NCBI GenBank assembly: GCA_030919125.1
Contig: CP121470.1
Coordinates: forward strand, 1,240,001-1,304,000
Source: Methanoregula sp. SKADARSKE-2
GTDB taxonomy: Archaea > Halobacteriota > Methanomicrobia > Methanomicrobiales > Methanospirillaceae
DNA: 64,000 nt
Reading direction: 5' to 3'
The notes below the pieces were generated by a model. The model was not told where the DNA came from. It was given only the letters and a program-made list of their open reading frames with translations, and searched no databases. Position numbers and translations under genes: made by a program. Below are positions 8,347-18,676 of this stretch, piece after piece; the first letter of the stretch is position 1; each line of letters begins with the position of its first letter.

Positions 8347-9339
8347 ACAACCCGGCTTAGGTTTTTATTTTAGTAATCCGAATAAAAAGTATGAGCGATT
8401 TCAGGGACTATTTTCTCCATCAGGAATACCAGAAGATCGTCGGATTAGGCAACAAGTTAGGGGAGATTCGGGACATTATCGACTGGGAGTAATTTAGGCC
8501 GATTTTGAGTGATATGTACCGTGATAACAAGGAAACGGGCGGAAGACCACATCATGACAAGATCCTGCTGATCAAGATGATGATACTTGCCGGCTGGTAT
8601 GGATTGTCAGATTACGAGATTGAGCTGCTTGCAAGCGATCGGTTATCCTCCCATCATTTTCTGGGCTACCCGGACAAAATTCCGGATCGGTCGACGATAT
8701 GGTTATTCAAGGAGAAACTGACGAGCAAAGGGAAGGTTCCATTTCCTTTGGGAAGAACTCCAGCGGCAGCTGGATGAACATGGGTATTCGATGAAACGCG
8801 GTACCATCCAGGATGCATCGATCATCACCGCCGATCCCGGTCATGCACCGGCCGACAAGCCACGCGGAGATGTTGCAAAGACCCGCCGTAGTCGGGATGG
8901 TTCGTGGACAAAGAAAGGTAAGAAATCGGAATTCGGGTACAAACTCCACTCGCTTATCGATAAGGAGTGCCAGTTTATCCGAAGGTTCGGTACAACTACG
9001 GCATCGGTACATGACAGCCAGATCGATCTCTCGCAAAAAGGTGAAACCATCTACCGCAATAAAGGATATTTCGGATCCATCCCGTTTGCATCAATGGATA
9101 AAACCATGAGACGGGCGGTCCGGGGCCATCCGCTCTCTACGAAAGACAAGCGAAGGAACCGGGCTATCAGCAGGGTCCGATCGCTGGTCGAACGACCGTT
9201 CGCTGTCATCAAACGTGTGTTCCACTCCGGCCATCTGATGGTCACTACTCATCTTTGGGTTCATGTCAAAATGCTGTTTGTCTGTTTCTCCTATAACCTC
9301 TTCAATCTCCTGACAATATGAAATCAACAATCCCAGGGG
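8347..9339 (+). mobile_element. Decayed IS5-type element flanked by TAGCTA direct repeats
   Basis: The hexamer TAGCTA occurs at 8341-8346 and 9340-9345 immediately outside a transposase pseudogene, consistent with a target duplication (it is also a palindrome). The left end carries CCCGGCTTAGG; the right end read inward is CCCCTGGGATTG. The element is related to, but clearly diverged from, the IS5-type copy just to its left. Confidence 0.5.
8391..9321 (+). pseudogene. IS5-family transposase, broken by a stop and a frameshift
   Basis: Translation from ATG 8391 reads MSDFRDYFLHQEYQKIVG and meets an in-frame TAA at 8490-8492. The same frame resumes with LLIKMMILAGWYGLSDYEIE and HFLGYPDKIPDRSTIWLF. 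Near 8735-8745 a one-base shift is needed to reach FLWEELQRQLDEHGYS and the catalytic part (GTIQDASIITADPGHAP, KKSEFGYKLHSL, TIYRNKGYFGS, RPFAVIKRVFHSGH). About 310 residues in total if repaired. Confidence 0.85.
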
Positions 9340-9456
9340 TAGCTATCAAAAAACAAGAAGATTCCCCCCAGAAAAGAAATGGAGCGGGTTAAATGAGGAG
9401 GATGTGGTTGTTTTATATCCCCTTCCACTTTAGTAAAGGTTGTAAGCTATCCTCTC

Positions 9457-9762
9457 TCATACCTTACTCCCGGTCGAAAACACATCCGCCCCGTTCTCGT
9501 TCTGCTCGTAATAATCCACGAGCCTCCGCACCTCGTCCTGCACCTTCTGCCTGTCGATGTTGCCGGTGAAGAGGATCCGGACGTTCTCGATATCGTCTTT
9601 TAGGTATGCAGCTTCTGGGTAGAGGATCAGCACGATCTGCCCGTCAGGCCCGAAATGGAATTCCTCGAACTCACCGTTGAAGTAGTGTTCCCGCTGCTCC
9701 TTTGTCGGGGCTGCATACTTGTTCTCGTACCGGAAAACTCCCATCGTTGTCCCTGTAACCAT
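9457..9762 (-). CDS. Hypothetical protein, about 95-101 residues
   Basis: I do not recognise this family. The protein is acidic with a compact alpha/beta look: YFNGEFEEFHFGPDGQIVL, KDDIENVRILFTGNIDRQKV and a C-terminal helix DEVRRLVDYYEQNENG. There is no signal peptide or membrane segment. The first ATG (9762) has no Shine-Dalgarno site, while the ATG at 9744 is preceded by AGGGACAACG, so it may start MGVFRYENKY. It stands alone between the IS5 relic and UPF0179. Confidence 0.6.
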   Translation of the reverse strand: MVTGTTMGVFRYENKYAAPTKEQREHYFNGEFEEFHFGPDGQIVLILYPEAAYLKDDIENVRILFTGNIDRQKVQDEVRRLVDYYEQNENGADVFSTGSKV

Positions 9763-9899
9763 TGATGAGGGAGAAAGGAAGATAAACTGCGGTTAAGCAG
9801 GGTGAAAATGAAAAACCGGCGGGGAAGGTGATCTGCCCGGTGTCTCTACCGGTATGGGTGATACTGCAGAATTCGGTTGCGAAGAGGAAAACTGAACAC

Positions 9900-10358
9900 T
9901 CAGGCCGGCCGGATCTCAACCAGCTTGAGTGCCCGGCCCTTGTCGCAGATATCGGACGCGTTCCCTAAGACCTCAGATACAACATACTTCTCTCCTTCGA
10001 CAATGCCATCGGGCCTGCAGAGAGGATAACTCCTGCAGTCCGCCCGGTTGCAGGAAGATTCCAGTCTGATCTTGGAGTTGACGATCGCCATCTCGGCGTT
10101 GATGAGCGCGGTGATCGGCGCTTCTGTGACTTCGACTGCGGTTGCCCCGTTCAGGTGGACCTCACAATCATGGTGGGTGGTCCGTACCGTGACAATCCTG
10201 TATCGCCTGCCTTTCTGGAGATTGTTGCAGGCTTTTTTGACCTTGCAGGCTTCGCAGTCGGCTACCTCGCCCTCGTACACAAATTCGTTGCCCTGCTTGG
10301 CGAGGACCGTCCCGACAAGTGTCACCTTGGTCTTTGATTCTGCCATAGTTCCTGTCAC
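9900..10358 (-). CDS. UPF0179 family protein
   Basis: A 148-152 residue archaeal protein of unknown function. UPF0179 features are VTLVGTVLAKQGNEFVYEG, the Cys-rich CEACKVKKACNNLQKG, and CNRADCRSYPLCRPDGIVEG, so six or more Cys could bind metal or an Fe-S cluster. Two starts compete: GTG 10358, whose GTGA overlaps the egsA stop and follows AAGGA, or ATG 10346 (MAESKTKVTL) with AGGA just upstream. The overlap with egsA shows they form an operon. Confidence 0.85.
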   Translation of the reverse strand: MTGTMAESKTKVTLVGTVLAKQGNEFVYEGEVADCEACKVKKACNNLQKGRRYRIVTVRTTHHDCEVHLNGATAVEVTEAPITALINAEMAIVNSKIRLESSCNRADCRSYPLCRPDGIVEGEKYVVSEVLGNASDICDKGRALKLVEIRPA

Positions 10359-11434
10359 TCCTTATACAGCATCTGCACCAGATGCTCTGCAGATTCTTGT
10401 GTTATCCCCATGTCAAATATGGTGAAACGTTCCGGACGTATAGTTTTTGCCATGAGGAGTGCTTCTGTTGCAACCGAATCGTCGATCCCAAGATCGGCCG
10501 GGGTTGTCGGGGCCCCGATAAGGCGCAGCGATTCGCGGATTCCTCTCCAGTCCCCTCCGTGAAGATACATCGAGATGATGGTCCCTATCCCGCAACTCTC
10601 TCCGTGGAGCGCCTTTCCGGGTGCGAGCCGGTCGAGCGCGTGCGAGAACTTGTGCTCCCCGCCGCTTGCCGGGCGCGATGATCCGGCGATACTCATCGCA
10701 ACCCCGCTCGAAACGAGTGCCTTGATAACAAACCGGGCTGACTGCTCCTGGTGCGGCTTGATGATGTTTGCATTCTGGACAAGTATCTCTGCGGTCATTT
10801 TCGAGAGTGCAATGGCGTATTCGCTCATGGGCTCACCCTTGATTCGGTGTGCAAGCTCCCAGTCGAGAATTGCGGTATAATTGGAGATAACATCAGCACA
10901 CCCTGAAGCAAGAAGACGGTGCGGGGCTGCCGCTATGATACCGGTATCCGCAACAATGCCGATAGGCGGCTGGGCATCGAGGGATGCGTTTCCTTCTGGG
11001 GTTGGGACCGATGCCCGGGACGAGGCAATGCCGTCATGGGAAGCCGCGGTCGGGATGCTGATGAACTGCCGGTCGAGGTTGTAGGCTGCGATCTTTGCCG
11101 TATCGATAACCCGTCCCCCCCCAACACCAATAAGGAAATCTGCCTCAGCCGCTGCTGCCTCAGCCTCTTTAATGACCGGGATGCTGATATCCTCGGCAAG
11201 AAAGGGTGTCACATCGTAGTGCTCAGAGAGGATCTCCCTGACCTTTCCTCCCGCAAGGTTCATTGTTCCCTTCCCGGAGATCAGGAGCGCAGAATGCCCG
11301 AACTTCAGGTCATCACAGACAATGGGAAGCTGTCCAAGCACATCGTGACCGATTACTACGTCACGGGGGAGCTGCATCCATCTCGAGGCATCAAAGACCC
11401 GGGGTTTGAGAAATTTTATTGCGTCTGCGCTCAT
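10355..11434 (-). CDS. egsA: NAD(P)-dependent sn-glycerol-1-phosphate dehydrogenase
   Basis: The 359-residue enzyme makes sn-glycerol-1-phosphate from dihydroxyacetone phosphate, the backbone of archaeal ether lipids. It has the dinucleotide-binding ADFLIGVGGGRVIDTAKIAA, the metal/active-site region SIPTAASHDGIASSRASV and HALDRLAPGKALHGESCGIG, which supply the Asp and His ligands of this iron-alcohol-dehydrogenase-like fold. Length is normal. Its start codon lies only 12 bases from the divergent DUF63 start, so both messages are probably leaderless or their promoters overlap the neighbouring coding region. Confidence 0.95.
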   Translation of the reverse strand: MSADAIKFLKPRVFDASRWMQLPRDVVIGHDVLGQLPIVCDDLKFGHSALLISGKGTMNLAGGKVREILSEHYDVTPFLAEDISIPVIKEAEAAAAEADFLIGVGGGRVIDTAKIAAYNLDRQFISIPTAASHDGIASSRASVPTPEGNASLDAQPPIGIVADTGIIAAAPHRLLASGCADVISNYTAILDWELAHRIKGEPMSEYAIALSKMTAEILVQNANIIKPHQEQSARFVIKALVSSGVAMSIAGSSRPASGGEHKFSHALDRLAPGKALHGESCGIGTIISMYLHGGDWRGIRESLRLIGAPTTPADLGIDDSVATEALLMAKTIRPERFTIFDMGITQESAEHLVQMLYKE

Positions 11435-11446
11435 TTGAGATCATGA

Positions 11447-12295
11447 ATGATTAGTGATTTCATCTACAAATATTACATCGATCCCATACGGTATGAACAG
11501 CCGTATAATACCGTAGAGACGATCACCTACGCACTTATCCTTATTGCGGCGGTTTACCTCATCTATCGCTGGTTCAGGAGCTCCGGATTCGAGCTTGACG
11601 GAAAGTTTGTCCTCTCGACGCTCCCCTATCTCGTTTTCGGAGGAGTCCTCCGGGTCGTACAGGACACCCATATGATCAAGTCCGATGCCCAGTTCCTCCT
11701 CGTAACGCCCTTCATCTATTTCGTGATCTTCTTCTTCACGTTCGGGATGCTCCTCCTCTCGCGGCATCTCGAAAAATCCGGGTTTATCGACGATTATGCA
11801 AAAGTGTACGCAGGCGCTGGCATCTTTGCGATACTCTGTGCCTCTCTCGTTCTGCTCTTGTGGGGGTTGTACCATACCCGTATCGACCTCTTCGTCCTTA
11901 CGATAATCCCGCTCATGGCACTTGGTGCCACCACTGCAGTCTGGGCGTTTATGCGGTACGCCCTCAAATGGCAGTACGTCAACGATCCGCTCTACGTAGC
12001 TCTTCTTTTCGGGCAACTCCTTGACGCGAGTGCAACCAGCTATGGGATCGATTTCCACCCGGGGATCCAGTATATTGAACAGCACGTCGTCGGCTCGAGC
12101 CTGATCGAGATGGCCGGCACCGCCTTTGTCATGTTCCCCTTAAAACTTGTAGTGCTCTTTCCCGCCATCTATATCATGCAGCTCTGCCGGAAAGAGGCAA
12201 ACGCGGTCTTCTGGCACCTCATCCTGCTGGCAATGATCGTTGTCGGGTTTGCACCGGGTGTGAGGGATCTCGTCAGGATGGTCCTGTATGTCTGA
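11447..12295 (+). CDS. DUF63 family integral membrane protein
   Basis: The 282-residue protein has about seven or eight hydrophobic helices and the DUF63 look: YYIDPIRYEQPYNTVETITY at the N-terminus, GGVLRVVQDTH, GIDFHPGIQYIEQHVVG and a C-terminal FAPGVRDLVRMVLYV. Function is unknown; the family is archaeal. It overlaps the following SpoIIM-like gene by 8 bases, and a TATA-like AAATTTTATT lies within egsA at about 11410-11420. Confidence 0.88.
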   Translation: MISDFIYKYYIDPIRYEQPYNTVETITYALILIAAVYLIYRWFRSSGFELDGKFVLSTLPYLVFGGVLRVVQDTHMIKSDAQFLLVTPFIYFVIFFFTFGMLLLSRHLEKSGFIDDYAKVYAGAGIFAILCASLVLLLWGLYHTRIDLFVLTIIPLMALGATTAVWAFMRYALKWQYVNDPLYVALLFGQLLDASATSYGIDFHPGIQYIEQHVVGSSLIEMAGTAFVMFPLKLVVLFPAIYIMQLCRKEANAVFWHLILLAMIVVGFAPGVRDLVRMVLYV

Positions 12296-12920
12296 TTCGA
12301 TCATCCCGCAAATCCCCTCAATCCCGACCACGGCAGAACCGGTCCCGGGCACTTCCGCATCTTCGTCTTTCAGCAGAGCACTTGCCGTATCAGTTCTCAT
12401 ATTTGCCGTCTCCCTTACGATAGGTTGGATCGGCACAACCCAGAATCCGGAAATAGGCGAGCAGTTGCTGTCCGCCTTTGAAAAAGATGTGGCGGGCCAT
12501 ATTGCCGGAAATAATTCGCTTGAGGTTTTCACCAAGCTCTTTTTTAACAACTTCGAAGCATGTATTCTCCTCTTCCTTGGGGGAGCATCTCTGGGCATCC
12601 TGACAATATTTATCCTGAGCCTCAACGGTGTTGTCATCGGATCGATCCTGGAGATCGTTGCGAAAGGGCATTCACCGGCTTTTGTTGCCGCAGCCATCGT
12701 GCCGCACGGGGTTTTTGAGATCCCGGCGTTCATCATCTCCTGTGCCCTCGGCATTCTCCTCTCGCAGGCACTTCTCGGGGAATGGTTCGGGAATGCGGAT
12801 GCCGCAGATATCGGGAAGAGACTCGGTCTTGCCTTTATTGTCTTCGTCATACCGCTCGTGATAACCGCGGCGTATGTCGAGGCTTTTATTACGCCTCTCG
12901 TCACACAATTAGTATCGTAG
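12288..12920 (+). CDS. SpoIIM/DUF95-type membrane protein
   Basis: A 210-residue membrane protein of the stage II sporulation protein M family. After a Pro/Thr/Ser-rich cytoplasmic start come five hydrophobic stretches with the motif FFNNFEACILLFLGGASLGI and the conserved IVPHGVFEIPAFIISCALG. Archaeal members have no established role. It overlaps DUF63 and stops 18 bases before proS, so the three are likely co-transcribed. Confidence 0.88.
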   Translation: MSDSIIPQIPSIPTTAEPVPGTSASSSFSRALAVSVLIFAVSLTIGWIGTTQNPEIGEQLLSAFEKDVAGHIAGNNSLEVFTKLFFNNFEACILLFLGGASLGILTIFILSLNGVVIGSILEIVAKGHSPAFVAAAIVPHGVFEIPAFIISCALGILLSQALLGEWFGNADAADIGKRLGLAFIVFVIPLVITAAYVEAFITPLVTQLVS

Positions 12921-12938
12921 TTATCGAGGTGATGGTTC

Positions 12939-14375
12939 ATGGACGACGACACGGGCGCCCTTCCGGCAAAATCAGACTTTTCTGCATGGTTCAACGATCT
13001 CTTGTGGCGGGCGGAGATTATGGACGTCCGTTACCCGGTAAAAGGCCTCTATGTCTGGTACCCGTACGGATTTGCGATCCGCAAGTTCGTGTACCAGCGG
13101 CTCCGCGATCTCCTTGACCGGGACCACCAGGAGACGCTTTTTCCCCTGCTTATCCCCGAGCAGGAGTTCATGAAAGAGGCAGAGCACATCAAAGGATTCG
13201 AGGATGAGGTCTACTGGGTGACGCACGGGGGAACGACCCCGCTTGACGTAAAGCTTGCTCTTCGCCCCACGAGCGAGACTGCGATCTACCCGATGTACGC
13301 GCTCTGGGTACGGTCCCACGCCGATTTACCGATGAAATACTACCAGATCGTGAACACGTTCCGGTACGAGACCAAACAGACCCGCCCACTGATCCGGCTC
13401 CGCGAGATCACTTCTTTCATGGAGTCCCACACAGTCCATGCAACCTGGGATGAGGCAGAGGCGCAGGTAGAGTACGAACTGGCCCTCACCCGGGAGTTTT
13501 ACGACGGGTTCTGTATCCCGATTATCATCTCAAAACGCCCGGACTGGGACAAGTTCCCCGGAGCGGACTATACCATAGCCGTTGATGCCATTATGCCAAA
13601 CGGAAAGACCCTCCAGATCGGAACCGTTCACCACCTCGGAACGCACTTCTCGAAGACCTTCTCCATCACGTATGAGGACAAGAATGGAGAACAGCAGCTC
13701 GCAAACCAGACCTGTTATGGAATTTCCGAACGCTCGATCGCTGCACTCATCAGCCTTCACGGGGATGACAAAGGCCTGATCCTGCCCCCGGCAGCGGCGC
13801 CGATCCAAGCGGTCATCATCCCTATCACCATCGGGAAGCGCCACGAAGATGTGATGGCAGCGGCCCAGAAACTGGAAAAAGACCTGACCGCAGCCGGATT
13901 CCGGGTGAAACTCGACACGCGCGAGATGAGGCCGGGTGCGAAATACTACTGGTGGGAACTCCGCGGTGTGCCGCTCCGGCTCGAACTGGGCCCAAGAGAC
14001 CTCGACGCCGGCCAGATCATGGTTGTAACGAGGACGGGGGAGAAGTCCCCGATCGAGCTCGCAACCGCACCCGATGGCGTGAAAACGGTGCTCGGCGATA
14101 TAACGGAGGCAATCCGGACCCGGGCTGAAGACCATACGAGATCGCACCTCTCGTATGTTGCAACCATGGATGGTCTTAACGCAGCTCTCGACGCGGGGAA
14201 GGTAGCAGTTGTTCACTGGTGCCAGGATCGCGGCTGCGGGGATGCTATCGAGGAGAAGACGAATGCGAGCATTCTCGGTACCGATGTGCGTTCCGAGTAC
14301 ATTACCGATACAGAAGGAACCTGCATCGCCTGCGGAAAGAGAGGGAAGGCAACGCTCGTAGGAAGAGCATATTGA
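12939..14375 (+). CDS. proS: Prolyl-tRNA synthetase (archaeal/eukaryotic type)
   Basis: A 478-residue class II synthetase that charges tRNA-Pro. Motif-2 text [20 protein letters not shown] and the substrate-binding [18 protein letters not shown] are clear. The anticodon-binding domain begins near [16 protein letters not shown]. The C-terminal zinc domain has Cys pairs in [10 protein letters not shown] and [12 protein letters not shown] and ends in Tyr, as in the archaeal form that lacks the bacterial editing insert. GGTGATGG at about 12928-12935 precedes the ATG. Confidence 0.96.
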   Translation: MDDDTGALPAKSDFSAWFNDLLWRAEIMDVRYPVKGLYVWYPYGFAIRKFVYQRLRDLLDRDHQETLFPLLIPEQEFMKEAEHIKGFEDEVYWVTHGGTTPLDVKLALRPTSETAIYPMYALWVRSHADLPMKYYQIVNTFRYETKQTRPLIRLREITSFMESHTVHATWDEAEAQVEYELALTREFYDGFCIPIIISKRPDWDKFPGADYTIAVDAIMPNGKTLQIGTVHHLGTHFSKTFSITYEDKNGEQQLANQTCYGISERSIAALISLHGDDKGLILPPAAAPIQAVIIPITIGKRHEDVMAAAQKLEKDLTAAGFRVKLDTREMRPGAKYYWWELRGVPLRLELGPRDLDAGQIMVVTRTGEKSPIELATAPDGVKTVLGDITEAIRTRAEDHTRSHLSYVATMDGLNAALDAGKVAVVHWCQDRGCGDAIEEKTNASILGTDVRSEYITDTEGTCIACGKRGKATLVGRAY

Positions 14376-14566
14376 TCCTTTTCTCTTCATTTTTCCCGCA
14401 TAACGATCTTCCCATGGAAATAATCCATCGGTAATAGACGCCATCTGATTTCTCTTGCGGGAGAAACGGCGCAAAAAGTAATTATGAAAGACCAATCTGC
14501 GCATTACCGCAATTTTTTATCTGACAGAAGCCCTTTTGGGGACCGGCCCGGCGATTTGAAGAGGCT

Positions 14567-15630
14567 ATGAACACGGAAGCATCAGTCACGGCGGGCTCGT
14601 TCCGTGATATCCCGGTTGATATTCTCCGTGGCTTTGCGATTGCCCTGATGGTGGGTGCAAACGTCCTCTCCTCTCACCCCCCCGGCCCCCCTTCTGGTTA
14701 CGGGTATGCGCCTCGCTTGCAGCCCCGGTATTTATCCTTATATCGGGAATGCTGGTTGCCCTGTCAAGAGGCAGGAAAAACTACGATCTCCGGTACTTCC
14801 TCGTTCGTGGGGGCGCGGTAATTCTCATTGCAGCCCTGCTCGGAACTCGCATCGTACAGTTCTTTCCGTTTACGGATGCCGATGTCCTCTACCTTATCGG
14901 CATTTCGCTCCCGCTCGCGTACCTCTTCCTCTCATGGAATTCCCGGAGACGATGGCTTATCATCGCAGCGATTTTCCGGATCGCCCCCGTCCTTCAGTTT
15001 ATGTTCGGGTATGCCAAGCTCCCGCTCCAGATTCCGGTTATCGGCCCGATGACCGGAGTACAACCGGATCCGTTTGCCGTGTTTCACCAGTGGTTCATAG
15101 ATGGTTGGTTCCCCCTGTTTCCCTGGCTGGGGATCTCCTTGCCCGGGGCACAACTGGGAGTGATCCGGTGGGAGGCCGGCAGGGTCAATTCATCTGTCAC
15201 CCCGAAGATCGCAGATATCGCACTCGGATTTCTGATGGCCGGGCTCACCGTCTGGATGGTATTTCCCGGCAGGATTTATACCCGGTTGGGGTATGTGGAG
15301 TTGTTTTACCCCCCGACAATCGCCTTCCTTGTCACGATCACCGGAGTGATTTTGTGCCTCTTTGTAATTGCAGACACTCTTCCGCAGACATGCCGGCTTC
15401 TCGATCCGATCCCGGCAATGGGCGAATGCTCACCCGCAATTTACCTCATTCATTCCCTGATAATCGCCTGGCTGATCGCACCGCTGCATCTTTCACTTCC
15501 CTTGCCAGGTTTTGGCCTCTGCTATGCTCTTCTTGTTGCGGGAATGATTGCCATATCCTATGAACTCCGCAGAATAAGGTCGGGAAATCCGCAGCGAAGC
15601 GTAATTGCGAGGATGCTGATCGGCGGCTGA
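14567..15630 (+). pseudogene. DUF1624/acyltransferase-like membrane protein with a one-base frameshift in a C-run
   Basis: The N-terminal frame reads FRDIPVDILRGFAIALMVGA, the start motif of heparan-alpha-glucosaminide N-acetyltransferase-like (DUF1624) membrane proteins. It loses frame within the C7-GG-C6 run at 14687-14701. Reading one base shifted gives PPFWLRVCASLAAPVFIL and joins the long frame (14749-15630) with about nine more hydrophobic helices, including GWFPLFPWLGISLPGAQLG and GECSPAIYLIHSLIIAWLI. One extra C restores a single gene of about 354 residues. It is either a true lesion, phase variation or a sequencing error in the homopolymer. Confidence 0.75.
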
Positions 15631-15763
15631 TCTTCGGCAGCTTGAAAAACTTGTCCGAACATCCAGAGATATCCTGTTTCAATTATTCTGGCAAGATTTT
15701 CGGGGACCTGTCTTTTTATCGGGCAGAGGAGAATAGTGTACCTATTCATCCGGGGATCCCATC

Positions 15764-17167
15764 GTGAGTCAGAGTCAGGAAAATCCCGACATTCCCTATA
15801 TACCCGAAAGATACCGGCTTCAGATCAGAGAGAAAGAGCGCCAGCGGTTGATCAGGAAGGTTGTTCTCGCCCTGTTCCTTATCGGCGCTGTTGCAGTGAC
15901 TGCCATATTCGTACTCGGATCGATGTACACCGGAGCGGCAAAGAGTTCACCCCCAGCAAGCCTTCCGGGCCCTTCACCACTTGCTCCTGCCCCGCTTGCC
16001 GTTTCAGCAACCGGGCGGAGTACCCAACCCCCGCCCCCTATCGCTACCACGAACCCGGAATCTTCCCTGCAGGCACCGGCGGCCACCCTTACAACCACAA
16101 TGATAACGGCTTCCTGTAACGAACCGGTTATCTCCGCCGGGGTCCTTAAAGCCCAACAGATTCCGGGGATCCTTTTGATCGACCGGGCATCAGAATATCT
16201 CCGCGAAGACTATCCGGTATCGGCATACCGGATTGTTTCCGTAGATGTTGCAGATACAACGACGGGGCGGAAACTCTGGCTCTTCTCCATCAAACCTGCC
16301 GAAGGCAGATCGAGAGATCCCCCCGCAATCGTTCAGATGGATGCAAATACTGGAGATCTCTACGTTCCGGCACAGGAAGCTGCGAAGATCTCTCCTCTGG
16401 GTGCAAAGAGGATTGTCGATGAAGCGTTCACCAGAGTGAAACCCGATCGGATCCGGGTCCGGTTTATTGCTGGTGCCGAAGCTCCGGCCGCATGGAATTT
16501 TTCCCTGTACACGGGAGACCACGTCACACTCTCAGGATCACTTGATCCGGAGACGGGGCAGATCACCTCATTTGCGCAGATTCTTGTTTCGGAAGGAAGG
16601 CCGGATTTTGCGGTCATCGATATCGCACCCGCACAAAAAATTGCGAACTCCTACATCGCGGAGAAGAACGGCCCGGTATCCATCAACCTGAGCACGGCAG
16701 GGTACAGCCCTCTCGGGACTCCCGACTCGCCACGGGCCGGACAATACATGTTCCGCTATAACCGGATCGTGCAGGGGTATCCCTGCGATGTTGACGGCTT
16801 TTCGCTGGCTGTTGATTCAGTCTCCGGGGAGGTAACTCAGTACTCCCGCACATGGAATACTCCCGAATTTGCATTTGCTGCATCACCGCAACCGGTTGTG
16901 CTCCGGAGGGATGCTACCTACGATCTCCTCAAAAAGGCACAGGATACGTACCCGGGATTATCGACCGGGGTGAAGATACTCTCTGCTGAAATCCGCTGGA
17001 AAGATGACCTTCCGACAAGTATCGTCCCGCGGCCGGGAAGCATACCCCTGGCATGGAAAGTTGTATTCGATGACGAACTCATGCGAAAACAATCGGGATA
17101 TTCCCCGGCTGTCGCATGGATCGATGCCCAGACTGGTGCCATGCTTGCTTTTGTTTACCGGAATTGA
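15764..17167 (+). CDS. Membrane-anchored protein with PepSY-like repeats
   Basis: Translation from GTG 15764 gives 467 residues. A cytoplasmic N-terminus (IPERYRLQIREKERQRLIRK) precedes one membrane helix (about 32-52), then a Pro/Ser/Thr-rich linker to about 115. The exterior part has repeated beta/alpha units with motifs VQMDANTGDLYVPAQ, SLDPETGQITSFAQI, AVDSVSGEVTQYSR and AWIDAQTGAMLAFVYRN, the D.xTG pattern of PepSY/YcdB-type domains. Such domains often inhibit peptidases or bind ligands at the cell surface; the role here is inferred only at that level. No obvious operon partner. Confidence 0.7.
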   Translation: MSQSQENPDIPYIPERYRLQIREKERQRLIRKVVLALFLIGAVAVTAIFVLGSMYTGAAKSSPPASLPGPSPLAPAPLAVSATGRSTQPPPPIATTNPESSLQAPAATLTTTMITASCNEPVISAGVLKAQQIPGILLIDRASEYLREDYPVSAYRIVSVDVADTTTGRKLWLFSIKPAEGRSRDPPAIVQMDANTGDLYVPAQEAAKISPLGAKRIVDEAFTRVKPDRIRVRFIAGAEAPAAWNFSLYTGDHVTLSGSLDPETGQITSFAQILVSEGRPDFAVIDIAPAQKIANSYIAEKNGPVSINLSTAGYSPLGTPDSPRAGQYMFRYNRIVQGYPCDVDGFSLAVDSVSGEVTQYSRTWNTPEFAFAASPQPVVLRRDATYDLLKKAQDTYPGLSTGVKILSAEIRWKDDLPTSIVPRPGSIPLAWKVVFDDELMRKQSGYSPAVAWIDAQTGAMLAFVYRN

Positions 17168-17457
17168 TAGAATCAATTCGAACCTTCCCTAGAGAAGATA
17201 TGATCCGAGTGTATAAGATGCCGCATTCATAAGAAACGAACAGAAGATAGACAACTTCGGACTCAACATAAGCAGGCGATTGAGGATTAGCGCCTCTAAG
17301 AAGAAAACAAGGGTTTCTCCAATAAGAGGATAATAGGATTCATTTACGAACGGAGGGAGTACAAACCAAAGGTACGGAAGGGTAAGGGCGGTACAAAGGG
17401 CACCGATTCCTATTATTCGCACGAGCGGCAGTGTCTTATTCCCGAATACAAACTGGA

Positions 17458-18676
17458 CTAGTAGTTACCGACAATTGAATATATAGATTTTATTGGAAAT
17501 TGCTTTTATTTAAGTACGTACTATAAAGTTTCAATGAAGAAGCGGTATGTCGTTGAATTAACGCAACAAGAAAGGAAACACCTGACAGGAATTGTCAAGC
17601 GTGGGAAAGGCCCGGCGTATCGAATCCGACACGCGTATGTCCTGTTGCATGCAGATAAAAATAAATCCGGCAAGACCGATGAAGAGATAGCCGTTCTGTT
17701 ACACTGCCATAGTCAAACAGTTTTCAATATATGCAAGAAGTATTTCGAAGAAGGACTAACTCGCGCAGTCGGGAGAAAAGCCCAGGAATCACCACCCATT
17801 CCTCGAAAACTGGATGGAGCAAAAGAGGCCCGGCTTATCACGATAGCATGCAGTCAACCACCGGAAGGATATGCCAATTGGACCCTTGACCTCCTCGCAG
17901 ACAAAATGGTTGAGTTAAAAATTGTCGAGACGATTTCAAGAAAAACGATCGGCCGCGTCTTAAAAAAACGAGTTAAAACCTCACCTGCGGCAATGCTGGG
18001 TTATTCCGCCGCAACAAAACGCTGAATTTGTTGCTCACATGGAGGATATCCTGGAACTCTATCACCGACCTTATGATCCGGAAGTTCCTCTGATTTGTAT
18101 GGATGAAAAATCGGTCCAGTTACTCGGAGACTCCCGGGATTCGTTGCCAGCGACTCCCCGGTATCCCGTTCGATATGATTATGAGTATACACGAAATGGA
18201 ACTGCCTCAATATTCCTCTTCACTAAAACCCCTGAAAGGAGGGAGGAGAGTTAATCCCCGCAAGCACAGAAAAAAAGTGGATTGGGCTCACGAAGTTAGA
18301 GAGTTACTTGAGATTGATTACCCAAACGCCAGAAAAATAATTCTTATCTGCGATAACCTGAACACCCACACGATTGGAGCATTTTATGAGGCGTTTCCTC
18401 CGGAGGAAGCTTCGATTCTTGTCAAATGCCTGGAGATCCATAACACCCCCATACATGGGAGCTGGCTCAACATCGCTGAAATTGAATTAAGTGCGTTATC
18501 CCGTCAATGTCTTGATCGAAGATTGATAATCTGGAATTGCTTATCCACGAAACAAAAAAGTGGGAAACTTCCAGAAACAATAACCAGAAACTGGTCGACT
18601 GGCAGTTTACTTCTGAAAGTGCAAGGATTAAACTAAAACGACTCTACCATCAATTTTAAGTGTCTATCTCCACTAG
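17458..18676 (+). mobile_element. IS630-type element, left copy, flanked by CTAG
   Basis: The copy is bounded by CTAG at 17458-17461 and 18673-18676. The ends are inverted repeats: 5' TAGTTACCGACAATTGAA and 3' (read inward) TGGAGATAGACACTTAAA share G..A..GACA.TT.AA. The inverted copy at 21264-22480 has the same ends and CTAG flanks. Insertion at TA is the rule for IS630-Tc1 elements and CTAG contains it. A TATA-like ACTATAAAG lies just upstream of the transposase start. Confidence 0.85.
17534..18657 (+). pseudogene. IS630-family transposase, in three frames (left copy)
   Basis: The HTH half (17534-18025) reads MKKRYVVELTQQERKHLTGI and EEIAVLLHCHSQTVFNICKK. At an A7 run (about 17962-17968) a net +1 shift gives KNELKPHLRQCWVIPPQQNA and then LELYHRPYDPEVPLICMDEK (first Asp). 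A second +1 at CTAAAACCCC (about 18221-18230) gives LKPLKGGRRVNP, DWAHEVRELLEIDYPNA and ICDNLNTHTIGAFYEAF (second Asp), then GSWLNIAEIELSAL with the Glu. A G missing near 18522 relative to the right copy causes a third shift unique to this copy. Confidence 0.85.
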
